From Onchocerca volvulus (Eukaryota > Nematoda > Chromadorea > Rhabditida > Onchocercidae), in contig HG738140.1 in the NCBI GenBank assembly GCA_000499405.2, positions 13,694,115 through 13,758,114 on the forward strand: 64,000 nt of DNA, given 5' to 3'. The notes beneath the pieces were generated by a model. The model did no database searches. It saw only the letters and a list, made by a program, of their open reading frames with translations, and was not told the DNA's origin. The translations under genes and the position numbers were made by a program. Positions 1 through 12,252 of this stretch are shown piece by piece; within the stretch, counting starts at the first letter, position 1; the number at the start of each line of letters is the position of its first letter.

Positions 1-1
1 T

Positions 2-121
2 TTTAATTCGGTCGCAATGTTAGTTGAAGAATTACCGGAAACTGCAAAATGCAATGATTATGCTTGCAACAACGATATGTACATGAATGCAAGCAAATCT
101 CATAAAAAGCATTATTATTAA
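2..121 (+). CDS. Possible C-terminal exon of a gene entering from the left edge
   Basis: An open frame runs from the window edge to a TAA at 119-121 and reads FNSVAMLVEELPETAKCNDY, then a short Cys/Asn-rich and Lys/His-rich tail. The base composition is more coding-like than the DNA that follows, and an AATAAA-like run (taataaaatg) overlaps the stop. No family is recognised. The upstream part lies outside the window, so neither the phase nor the acceptor can be tested. It could be chance; only its mixed codon use and its position before a long AT-rich desert speak for it. Confidence 0.3.
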   Translation, partial: FNSVAMLVEELPETAKCNDYACNNDMYMNASKSHKKHYY

Positions 122-3100
122 TAAAATGTTGTGAAAGGCGGCCCGAAGAATCAATGAACGAATTATCTACAATTCGCAAATCCTTGTTCGAATAAACTCA
201 ATAGTTTGTCATCAAGAGACCGAATGTACTAAAAGGCCAATTAACATACGCTTTAAATTTTTTAAATTTATTCTCTCGTATTTTTCAAATTTTTAGAAAA
301 GGATTAGGTTACTACGAGAGAGAGAGAGAAGATGCATGATATTTTGTTTTCTTTCAAAGTTTGATCTTAATAGTTTTCGAGGCAAAAAATTCAAATTTTC
401 TTACACCACTAATGGAAAATGGCTTGTTTATGGAATAATTAAATTCATTAACTTAACTTTCATGTATTAAAAGAAAAGAAAAAGTGCACAAATTTTTGAT
501 TTGTGAGATAATTAATTTAGCTATCGTATATCAAAAGAAAAGTGATGATTATAGAAGAAAGGCATACTTGAGCGATATTGGTTGTTGACTTGTTAATTGT
601 TGATGAAATGTTGATTGATTTCTGTCAGTTTTTATCTCAAAATTTTGGCAACCACTTCCCGAATGTGCCAGTGATGAACGATTGCCTCGAATGAGTGAAA
701 ACTAAAATTTATGCAATATTATTGCTATTTTATGGCATTTTCCATGTTTGACTTGTATTCTCAGAAGTTTCGAAACAATTTTTTCAAATCAACAAAATTG
801 GCAAATATTCGTTCACATTTTTAGACAAAATTCAGTTATACAAACGATAGAATTACCAAGATTCAGAAATAATTGATTAAATTATATGAAATAGTAAAAA
901 GCAAATTCATTTCTTGCAAAGGAATTTCTAAAATTTCGAATTAAAACATGAACATTATAGGTGGTCATTTAGCTGATTAGTTACCTTTACAATAAAAATG
1001 ACGGAAGAAGGGAATTTTTCAATCTTAATGAATTAAAAGAAAGAAGCTTATTGTTTTATTACTATTTGAGTGGGAAAATTAGCAATCATTTCAATTTTAT
1101 ATAAGCATTAAATTCCGTTCATTATAATTTATAGTAATTTTAAATTAAATTAGTGTAAATTCAGTATTAACAAACAACAAACAAACATTTGGTTGGACTA
1201 CCAACTATTTGCGACAAATACGTGATTAGAACGCCAATTTTTTTTTTTTTTTTATTTAATTAATACTAAGTAATTCATACTTCATTAGTATACTTCATAC
1301 TAATTCACACTGTGAAGTTATAAGATTTAATTAAAAATTAATATAAAAAACTATTGTAAAAGACTTAATTTGAAAAAAAAAAATATTAAAAAAGAATGCA
1401 TTTTCCATATGAGTACAAGAAAATTTGCATCAAATAAATTTATTGCTAATTTTACACTATTTTTATAGTAATTTTTAACTAAATTAGCATAAATTAAATA
1501 TCACAAGAAATACTTGGCAATTTCCCATTAACAAAATATGCTATATTTGATAATGCATAATGAATTATTAGTCAAAGTTTAAAGCACCTATTTACAAATT
1601 AATTACCATCCATTCCAATGAATATATCAAGAAACAAATTATAATGAAATCAATAATAATTAAATTGGCAATTAATCAGAAATTTATATAACCTTTTTAT
1701 TGCTTTTCTTTTCACTCTGTTACTGTTCATAATTTCTAAAAAATCTGCTATATTTTTATAAGTTTTGCTGCAGTTTTCAGTAAATTTCATCACTTAAACG
1801 ATGTTAAATATTTTAAAATAAATTTCTAATAATTTTAAAACTCATTCTACAATTAACTTTTAATTTCCTTTCACATAAATCGGTATGAGGTAGTCTGTGC
1901 GAGAAAAATTGATTGTTATAAACAAAATGCTTCAAACTTTGGAGAGGAAAATAATGATTGAGGCAGATGGGGTGAATACCTTAATCTTAAAATTTTTATC
2001 TCGACTTCTTGTCATCTTTTCAGTTCTCCATCACTATAATCAATAATGTAGTTAATAAGTGATTCGAAAAAAAAAAAAGAAAATTCATTTCATCTTTTCT
2101 ATCAAATCTATTCTATCGAGAAATTTCGAAAGGATTCAATTTTTTGATTATATCTTTCTAAAAATCAAGACTTCCAGCTAAGTAATAGAATTTTCTACTG
2201 CTCGATTTATTCCGATTGATCTTCAAAAACGATGATCACCATAAAAATATTTTAAAATAAATTACCAATAAATACATCTTAATGTTACGAAAAAGATGAT
2301 TGCATTACAAAAATATTTTTTAAATATCTGTATTGAAAAAAAAATTGGAGAATTCTTAGTTTTCCCATCATACATAGGTAATTTGAATTTTTCAGAAAAT
2401 ACAAAAAATTTAAATCAAAAAAAATGAATATTCCATGATGAAAAGCTCATGCACAAGTCCGTAATGATACTTTCATATTTTGAAAAAAAAATTGAAAGCA
2501 AGAAAATAATAGTTAAGAGTGCACAATTATGAAATACTTGAGCCTAAAATTTACAATAATATATTTCAAATTTTTAATTCTCAAATCTCAAAAATCAATT
2601 TGGAAAATAGTGGTGTAGGATGAAATGATGGAATTTATTCAATTCGAACTTATTTACTTTTTGCCTGAAAAAGATACCAGCGACTAAAATACTCCAAAAA
2701 GAAACTTTCAACTTGTTAAATTCCTTTTTATTTTTTATTTTTTTCCTATAAACCATGATGCTTTTTAATTCTACTAAAACTTGCATCAAAATTTATTCAT
2801 TCGAAACTTCATGCAGTTAATAAATGAGAATTTCAAGCATAATGCAAATTTTTAATTAAACAAAATTATATAAACTCAGTTGAAATTGATTGCATCAATT
2901 ATTTTAAACCAAACTTAAGTGATCCATCACGAATTCCGAATGAATCTCTGTAAATGTGACATGTAACACCGACCACTATTTCAGGTCATACCTCAACAGA
3001 AGAAAATCAGTAATTATTTTTATTTATCCTGCCCAAAAATTATCATTGATGATAAGAAATTGAAAGATCTTTATTTCTGGTGAAACTATTTTATACTTCT

Positions 3101-6100
3101 ATCTTTCTACACTTATAGAATTATGGATAGCGAAGAATTTTGTATCGATTATTAATAAAAATTTCTTATCTAACACCTGAGATTTACCAAAATAAATGAC
3201 ATAAGCAATTTTCGAAACTATCTTATTATGTGAAATAATATGCTAATTTTACTGGGAATAATGTGTGAAACGAATCATAATTTAATTTTTTGAACAAAAT
3301 TAAATCGAATTAGTGATAGCAGAATTAAATTAAATTAATTGAGCAAAATTAAATTAAATAAATGGAAAATACGGAAAATGAAATAAGCTGAAAAAAATGT
3401 TTTTGGAATTATAAGAAAAACAAAATTATTTCAATACTTTATAATTTTTTTCTTATAAATGTTTTATTTCATTAAAAACACTGCAGATAATACTTGATTT
3501 CAGTTAATTGAGTGACATTTAAAACAACTTTGTCAAAAGAAATTAATGACAGAAAAACATCTAAAAGAAAAATCAGATTTCTTTTCAATTTTCGATAACA
3601 TTTAAAAAGAGTTGATTGCCCAAGTCAATTCTTCTGTAAAGGTTTTACAACTAAAATTAAAATAAACCTGAAAAGAGTGCAAAATGACATTGTATTTGAA
3701 AATGTTCCGTCAAAGTGAAATACTGACGTCGAAATACTTTTAATACGCTCTGAAGAAACCATTTAAAAAGAAGGAAGGATCCTTCAATCATCAGCAAAAT
3801 GAGTTCTTCATCCATCGAGAAAATTCCTCGTTTAAAATATCGGATCATCAACAACGTTCAATCGTTCACTCATCTAACGGCTAATCAACAAATTCAAACT
3901 CCTTTTACAAGCTTTAAAATCGAAATTAAAGTTTGTCATTTGTTTTTCCATAAGCAACAAATTCTGATCTTCGATATTTCATGATCATAAACAAAAGTAA
4001 AGTAGGAAGAATAGGAAGAGATGAATTGTGTTTTATTTGAAAGAAAAAAAAAAAACTTAACGAAAGTTCGGCAATCTCAATTTCCGATAATCCAAAAACG
4101 AAAAAAAAATAATTTTTTTTCTAAAACAATCATTTAACCAAGTCAGAATTCCGTTGTAATTATGCAAATATAATCTATGCCAATAAGAGATAACCTTATA
4201 TACCTAAACAACTGATCTGAAAAATAAATCAGAATTTCAGGGATAATCTAGGTACAATATGCAATCCTAAAATTGTCTATAATCTTTGCATCAATATAAA
4301 ATTAGTGGATGATAACAAAACTTTTGCTGGTTTTAAAAGTTTTATAAAGAAGAAGGATTAGCTATGAAATCGAAAAATGAATCTGAAGGAGACAAAAAAT
4401 TAAAGAAGGATGAAGAATAAATGTTTATTGGAAAATAAGAAAATGAAACAAAAGCATTACTATTATAAAATGATGTGCTATTCTTTTCATTGAATTAAGC
4501 CTTATTCTCGAGATTACTTTGATGATAAATCATTGTTTGACAAGTGGAAATATTGCGTGGGTGAAATGATTAAGTTATTTCAAATATTGCGTATATGCAT
4601 ATTCTATTTTTATGTTTTGCATTAATAGCTTATGACGATATGTTTGCTATTTGCGACAATCTTCTCAAGTTTTAATATGATTAAGAAACTTATTAACACT
4701 GTTAAAACTTGAAAAAATACTTTTATATTAGCAAATTTATGATAAAATAGTTAAAAAGTAAACTTATATATGACATGTCCATATGTTATCTAAGTAATTT
4801 GCTAAAGCTTATCCAAACAGAAATTACACGTAATTGATGAAAATATATAGTAGTTAAATAAGTAAATAAATATGTATGTATATGCGATCAGAAAAAAAAA
4901 TTACAACCTCATTTTTCGAATTTTCTCAAAAATCAAGCGTGGTATTTATTAAAGCGCTATATATTAAATCATTTGATTAAACTTGGATTGGTTGACTGTC
5001 AATGAAAGTATTTAAAGCATTTAAGTCATTTATTCTAGTAAATCATTTTGGAATTCCCTTTTACTTCCTCATTTTTATTTAATTTTACAAACTATTATTT
5101 CACAAAAAATTCATTTCAGAAAAAATTTTAAGTCGATCCATTTACTAAGGCACCGTAATATTTAACTAAATTTTTACTTCAAAATCAATAAATCAAAGAG
5201 CATTGTTTAATGATGTTTTTCACTCTTCAAAGTTATTGTTATTCATATAATAACTCATATATGTCAAAAAAAAATCCACGAAACTCTAAATATTCTTTAT
5301 TGTAAAGATAGAGATGACTAATCAATCCAAACCATTAGCAGTAGAATATTTTCATGCTAATATGAAAATCATATCAGTATGATAATTTATTTTAATTTCG
5401 TGAAACTTCATGAAATCTATCCAAGTTTTAACTCTAAGATTTGCTCATCAATTGATATTTTCTTTTTTCTGAGAAAGACTTGTTAAGCAAAAGAAAAGCG
5501 AAAATTTCAATAGTTTAGTTTTTTATAAAAAGCAAAAATTTATGATATTCATTGAAACGAACCAAAAAAAACTTGCATGTCGAAAATTTGAATTAAGCAA
5601 TTTTAGCAAGAAGTCGCTAATTAAACTGAAAACAGAGAATTACTGAATTGAAAATAAAATATGTATAAGAAATGTTCGTATGAAAAAGCTCTAACACTAA
5701 AATTAATAAATTTCTTCCTTTTTTTACATTGCTTCTTTTCTTTTATTTCCGAACATTATCGAATTAAGAAATGTAATTAAGAATTTTAAAATAATGTTGC
5801 GTTGTTTCTAAAAACAAAAGCACGAAGTAATAAATTAAAATTTATTAGTGAACCAGAAATTCTGATCACTTTAACTGATTTCACATCTTATACGAATTTA
5901 AAACAAAAAAACTTGCATGTCGAAAAAATCAGCAACTTCTTGCCAACTAGACTATTATGAAATTCATCGAAGTAATCAATTTGATATTCTTAATAAGATT
6001 TTGAATTCTAAGACTATATTATCATTATTCTCGATTTTTGTAAGAATTATTCAAACACTTCTTTAGCTTTGATTTTTCATCAAAAAAATTCTTAGAAGCA

Positions 6101-8522
6101 CCGCTTTTTCTGCCGTTTTTTTCTTAAGAGATATAAATTTTCTATTTATCAATGAAAAACATCCAGAAGTTTTTTTTACTGCAAATGAAAAAAAAAAAAA
6201 CAAAAACTTAATTTCTTTTTGTCGCCAACAGAAGCAGTTTCCTTTCGCTTTTCTTATTTAACATACGAATATAAAAAGGAACTTTTGTGAAATAGCAAAA
6301 AAAATTACCAATAATCCGATCTGAAAGAAAGTTTTTAGAAGAATCAAAGATAAACATTGATATCGCTAGTGATTGGACAATTTATTTTCTGTTACATGAT
6401 ATTTGAGTAAGCAAAGTTTCAATCTTAGTTACATCAAGACAAGAAAAAAGGAAAATTCAAAAGTTCAACAAGAAAATAGAAGGTTTAAAAGAATCAAAAT
6501 CGCTTGAAATATTTCTAGAAAAAAAGTTAACATGAAGTAAAATTTAAAATAAAATGTCGAAAATTCAATGCCTTATACTTTTAATCAAACTTTATTTTTG
6601 AATTTTCGTATTTTATAGCATCAGCTAGCTTAGTCAACTTATAAAATAAATACAATCAGTAAGTGTTTTATATAAATAAATAAAATCTTAACTTACACAA
6701 AGCTATGTGATAAATAAGTTGATATTCTAAAAATAAATGAAAGAAAATGAGGAAATAATTTAGTTAATTTTCTCATTTATGATTTCAAATTCAAATGACA
6801 ACATTAGATGTAATCTTGTAATAGCTGACGAATATTTATTCCTTTTATGGAATGCATGAATAACAAAAGGAAATAGTAGATTTAGTATTCATCAATAAAA
6901 TTACGAAGTAATTGAGTTAATCATAAAATAATTATACTGACAAAAATAAACAATGGTGAAAAAAATAATAATGTTGATAAAACAAACGATAAAGACGAAT
7001 GACCAAGATTCTACCTACGATAATTGGTAATAATAAGAAAATAATTATTTCTATTTAAAAATATAATAGAAGTTAAATATTGAAATTTTCAAATCATTTA
7101 TTTATTAAGTTATAATTACGAAAGAAACCGGATTTTTATTCATATAATAAATTTTGGGTCTTAAGCAATTCATCCCTTAAGTATTTCTTTATCTTTTAAC
7201 TAATGATTAGAAAGTAGCGGGAAAAGAAAATAAGTAAACTAAGCCAATGAATGACAATAAAAAAGAGCCAAGTTCCAGACTAATAAGTCTCAATATGATA
7301 ATGTAAATAATTTTCTATTTTTGCTAGCTAAATTCTGAAAGATTTGTTTAAAAAAAAAATTTATTTATAAAATTGCTAATGATGATCGGCGAATGTTTCA
7401 GATATATTTCACGCAATGATAATTATAAAGAAAATTTGAAAAATTGTTAAAAAAAAATGACAAATTTTCTGATAATTTCACTTCATTTTTACGATGCTAT
7501 AATTTTCAAATCAATCAGAATTTATGGTCATTGAAATTTGGCCTGTGTTTTTTGTGACATATAAAAAATATTGATTATAAAAATAATAATAAGAATAAAA
7601 CAAAGTAGAACAAATTTTTTAAGTCTTACTAAGTAATCCATATTTTAACAAGGAATAAATGCTGAATATAAATTATTTTAATTGCTATTCTTAGCAGTTC
7701 AGTCATTTGATTTCAATGGAAATATTTTGAAAGATAAAATAGAAAAGATTGATTAGGTGCTTAAATTATCTAGGAATCGAGTGGTTTATTTCAGGAGAAA
7801 ATTGCTCATGTAACTTATGAGATAACAAATAAGGAAGGAAAAAGAAGAGAATATTTAAATATATGAAAATTAAAAGCTAACGAAAATGCAAGCAGATTTG
7901 TGTAGGAATTCATTAGGAAAAGAATATTAATAGTAAGCTCAATAATATTATGGAAAAAAATTAAATTATCGACTAATTCATTCAATTTCTCTAAATGCAG
8001 ATTTAGCAGGCGAGTCTTTCTGCATGTATGAAATTGCAATAATTTTATCTATTTAGTAAAATAATATTTTTTATTTATTATTGGCTCATAAAGAAAAATT
8101 TTCAATAATGATTGCTCGTAAAAATGCATTCAATTCATTGATGGTAAAACTAGAAATTAAGCTCTTTTAAGAGATTAAAAATTATCCATTGAAAATATTT
8201 ATCTTTTTTATTCACAAGTTTTTGGCTCACTTTGTTTTCTCCTAATTCTTTATGTATTAAAGTTGCCTAATATTGATAAAAATTGACGGGCTTTTTTTTA
8301 AAAATTGGTAGACTTGGAAAAATTAAAATGAGGAAAATTTTTCGGAGAATTTTTGACTCAATATTGAATTAATCCTATAATGGGTCTAAAAAAGCTAAAA
8401 AAAAAAAAAAAAAGGTTATCGCAAAATATCAAAACCATTATCTTACATAAAATTTTGATGCTGTAGATTTCAAAAACAACGAATTATTTAAATATTGGAA
8501 TTTTGACTGAAATATGAACTAA
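122..8522. other. AT-rich non-coding stretch
   Basis: No recognisable gene, RNA or mobile element. It has many poly(A)/poly(T) runs, a short GA repeat near 320-332, and only short frames. The overlapping opposite-strand frames at 3657-3854 and 3799-3984 match nothing I recognise. It may be intergenic or a long intron. Confidence 0.5.
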
Positions 8523-10222
8523 TCTACATAAATAAAAATGTAAATCATCATTGTTGTTTTTTGGCACGTAACTTTGCAATAACCGATTTTTTTCAAGTTT
8601 TGATACAACACTGCATTGAAATTGTACAAATTTTTATCTAGATATATCTACCTTTTTTCTTTACCTGTCAACTTATCATAGGTAAAAGTAAGTGAAATCA
8701 TCGTTATTGTTATTTGGCATATAACTGTGCAATCTTTTCACCGACTGCTTTCAAACTTCGATACAATTTTGCATTTGAATAGAAGCTTTTTTTATTTGGA
8801 TATTTTTTTTGCCTGTCACACTTGTTACAAGCAAGAGTAAGTGAGAGGACACCGACTAATCCGAGATTTTCATTCAATGCTGTATTCGAAATTTATTTAC
8901 ATACAAGTCGCATTCGAACAGATGCGTAACCGATTTCAAATTTTTGTATATATATGATTCTAAGCTTTTCGTTTATTTCTTGATTTGTGAATTTGTGAAG
9001 TAGGTGAGCGGATCAATTTACTGAATGCATCTAGACTGTTACTTGCTGCTAAATTCGCAAACTTTTCATCGATTGCTTCCAAATTTCGATACCACCTTGC
9101 TTTCGAATAGGCGCGTGTTTCTATTTATATATATTTACTTTTTTTTTTTTACCTCTCTAAAAATCGATTTCGAGATCCATTCGGGTGTAATCTATCTGTT
9201 TTAGTTCATCCAAATAATGCCTCGCAGAAGATCAAATTTAGATCATCGTACTCGCGAAGCGGAAGGAATGCGACGATTAATTGCAAATTAAACTGAGAAA
9301 GAACGGGCATCAACAAACGAGCGAACAAGACAAAGAATGATTCAAATGGTAGCAGAATGACGTGCAGCCAAACTTGAGGATGTACAGTTACGAGCACGTC
9401 GAGCGTATTCTGCAGCTTCAGATCTGCTTTGTTCTGAACAGAATGAACGCGGCCGGCAGACTGCGAGTGGCAGAAAGACGTCAGCAAGAAGCAGAAGATC
9501 AGTGTCAAAAACGACTCCGTGTTAAGAAATCACGCGATTAGAATCGCCTTGCATTCGATATAACGCTGCTAATGATGATATTTGAGCCTAAAATGTTCTG
9601 ATCGGTACTATAACTGAAGTGTATTGTATTTTTAGTATAATAACCTTATTGCAAAGTTCTGAAATTTAGTGGAGAAACGGGAGGAAGATGATGCGCCGCT
9701 GGAAAAATTAAGTTACCGCAATTTGGAGAACCATCAGAGCCGTTAAAAACTTCGCTTGCCGGATATACTGCTGATTCGAAGCCTTTCCCATCTGTCGACA
9801 GGAAATATAACTCCTGAACTCGTGCTTCCAGATGACGTCGTTTGGTGCAGAAATCCTAACAACACAATTCATGCGAACTTTCAAAGTAAAAAGAAATATT
9901 TGTCATAAAACTGTCTCCCTGGTTCCGTTGCCAGATAGTTAACACAAATTTAACAATCTGACAATTCAGTTCAACAGTGATCTTTTCCATAAGCGACGAA
10001 GAATCAATACAGTGATCAGTTGCCTGGATATTCTCTAATATTTGTTTGTTATGAAGAATCACTCTTCATCAATCCACAAAATCTTTCTCAACAGGATTCA
10101 TCTCTGTCACACAAGACAAAAAAAAAACCTCTTCACACTTATTGCTAGCCTTGCTTAATCATAATAGCAAGAATTAGTTTCCAATTGAAGCGAACACGAG
10201 GAGCGTGGCCGGATCCAGCTAT
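8523..10222 (+). mobile_element. Helitron, internally deleted copy with both ends
   Basis: The left end (tctacataaataaaaatg from 8523, after a host A) resembles the TCTATATATATAAAAATG start common to animal Helitrons. From 9217 a decayed frame begins MPRRRSNLDHRTREAE and continues with Arg/Glu-rich text, as in the N-terminus of Helitron Rep/helicase proteins. Further decayed pieces follow: an FRYN-like segment near 9550, then CKVLKFSGETGGR and KLPQFGEPSEPLKTSLAGYT near 9650-9760, which match the conserved CKALKFKGETPGMCC...EPLKTLVSG block. The right end (about 10190-10222) has a CACG/CGTG hairpin about ten bases before GGATCCAGCTA, like a Helitron 3' terminus. Stops and frameshifts are frequent, and the Rep catalytic and helicase parts are absent, so it cannot move itself. 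The exact final bases are uncertain (CTAT rather than CTRR). Confidence 0.75.
8579..9115 (+). repeat. Helitron subterminal motif, three imperfect copies
   Basis: A motif of about 50 bp (aaccgatt..caa.tttcgatac.a..ttgcattcgaatag) occurs near 8579, 8736 and 9060. Related copies lie beside the second Helitron (minus, 24840-24900) and alone at 41070-41145. It is part of the element's leader, not host sequence. Confidence 0.55.
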
Positions 10223-11894
10223 TAGATAATATAATCATAACAACTGTAACTATTAATAATGTTTTAGCCTTGTAACTCATAAGAATATTCAATAAAGTAA
10301 AGCTGAAAAAGGATATTTATGGATTAATTTCTATTCCTCAATTAATATGAATAGCAATTGATTAGAAATTTAAAAAAGATTTCAATATAGTGTTCTCTAT
10401 TCCGGAAAAAAAAAACTTTCCAAAGTAATAAGCTAATATTTCAATTTAAATTCATATTTCCAACATTTTGCAAAAAATATAAATATTAAGTTGAGATAAG
10501 AGAAAGACTGATTGAAATAAAGGGTTAAAAAGCTAAATTGTTTTGCTCAAATAAGAATAATTTCCATCTAGAAAAGGAAATCTTTTGTCGCTATAATTAA
10601 ATATTTCTGTAATTCTCAGTTAAATATATTCCCAAAAACTTTGGACTGAATAATAAATTTTTACTTTTCATCCCGAAAATCGTTATTATATGAACCTTTT
10701 ATATGTCGAAAGCGATTTCATTTGGCTAGGCCAAACAAGCCTAATAAAAAATGAAAGCAAACTTGGCAATCAACTTGGCATATGAATATCATTAAAACTC
10801 GTAATTCGATATGCCGTTTCATGAAATAACATGAAATATACGACATCAAATAAATGCACGTAACACAGTGCAGCAATTCCCGCATACAATCACTGTTGCG
10901 AAAATTGTAAGAATTTCGTGGAAAATATTCTTAAAAATCTTTTTTCCTTTTTGAAACTTTTCAACAAATCTTTGATGCAAAGCGTAAAAATATTTATAAA
11001 AAGGAAAAAATTGCATGAAAATCTTTCGATTCTATCAAAAGCGACAAGAACTGTAAGAAAATTTCCATAAAATATTTTGGGAAGAAAAAAAAAAATTGCG
11101 AAACAAATCTCGCCCTGCTCTATGAATTTGAAAAGTTTTTCCTTTTCACTCCAAATTCGAACGATAATAGTTGTGAATGCTGTTGAGGGAATATTTGGAA
11201 ATAATCTATTCATACTGCAATTTTTTTTTTTTTTTTTTTTTTTAATGTAATTAAATTGATCATCAACGGGAAGATCATTAGATAATTTAGATTTCTGAAA
11301 ATTATTATTTACAATGCACAGATCAGCCTGCAAAACTTTATAAGATACATGAATCCTTTCTTACGTAGTGAAATTGGTGAAATTTCTAATAGCGTCTCAA
11401 TAATAAACTTCAAACGTTTCGACTACTAATTAAGTCTCGGCTTCTAATTAAGTAGCTTCGGTCTTTAATTAAATAAGTTTGTTTGAAGTTACCAATTCTC
11501 TTTATAATTAATCATGCATTTATTTCTGCCAATTATCAATTTTTAGCAATATTTTTTATAATTGATATGTTTGTCATCCGTTCCTTTATGATATCTTAGA
11601 TGAAATATCATGAAGTAACTATGAGATTCTGCCCTATATCGTTAAATGAGAAGCAGGAAAATTAGAATAAATTAATTTACTGATGGAATTACAGATTACA
11701 TTTCATTAGCAAAGCTTTATTTTTGAGGTCTTAGATGAAGTGACTATTATAGAAATCAGAAAAAAATAAATAAAAAATAAAATTATCAAGTCTATTGGAG
11801 AGCAGGGCTATCCTAAAAAAAACGGAATGATTTGAGAGAAAGCGAAAGTGAAGAATTTGTGACCTAGAAAATGGCGAAAGGTTGACAAGAATAG
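10223..11894. other. AT-rich non-coding stretch
   Basis: Nothing recognised. A 147-codon minus frame at 10890-11333 is the longest here, but it runs through a poly(T) tract read as poly-Lys and looks like chance. Confidence 0.5.
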
Positions 11895-12092
11895 GTACAA
11901 AGAGAATCCAACCGAAGTACACCAAAAAACCAAAAGAGTTCAGAATCCAGTAATAGAATCCGCCCGAGATTAGTATCCAAAGATGAAATCCGAAAATTCG
12001 ACGAATTTGTTCTGAATGACAGGATACCATCCGAAGATAAAAAATTTGTCCTAAATTTCAGATCATTGCTTGTTTCAAGTGGATCAAATTAA
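11895..12092 (+). other. Exon-like open frame, unrecognised
   Basis: After an acceptor-like TAG at 11892-11894, a 65-codon frame runs to TAA at 12090-12092. It is charged and hydrophilic (for example IRPRLVSKDEIRKFDEFVLN), with Ser/Arg/Lys/Glu/Asp and few of the Phe/Ile/Leu/Asn runs typical of chance frames in this DNA. The second half recurs in a diverged, frame-broken copy at about 12137-12252. No family is recognised; it may be an exon of an intrinsically disordered protein or a decayed repeat. Confidence 0.3.
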
Positions 12093-12252
12093 ATGCACCA
12101 ACAAGCCAATAAGAATTCACGAACGATAATAAATTCATCCGGAACTAGCATCCGAAAAGTGTCATCAGAAGATTCGAGAAATTTCTTTAGAATGAGAGGG
12201 TATCATCTTGGAGGCTAAGAAATTGATTCTAAATTTCAGATCATTACTTGTT
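11963..12252. repeat. Diverged tandem duplication, two units
   Basis: Unit one (about 11963-12078) and unit two (about 12137-12252) share an ordered series of blocks: attagtatcc/actagcatcc, aaattcgacgaatt/agattcgagaaatt, tgaatgacaggatacc/agaatgagagggtatc, and tcctaaatttcagatcattg/tctaaatttcagatcattac. The divergence suggests an old duplication. Confidence 0.55.

Noticed and set aside
3657..3984. Overlapping opposite-strand frames of 65 and 61 codons
   Set aside because: No family match, no splice or start context, and lengths expected by chance in AT-rich DNA.
10890..11333. 147-codon minus-strand open frame
   Set aside because: It runs through a poly(T) tract read as poly-Lys, is dominated by Phe/Ile/Lys/Asn, and has no recognisable domain or splice context.
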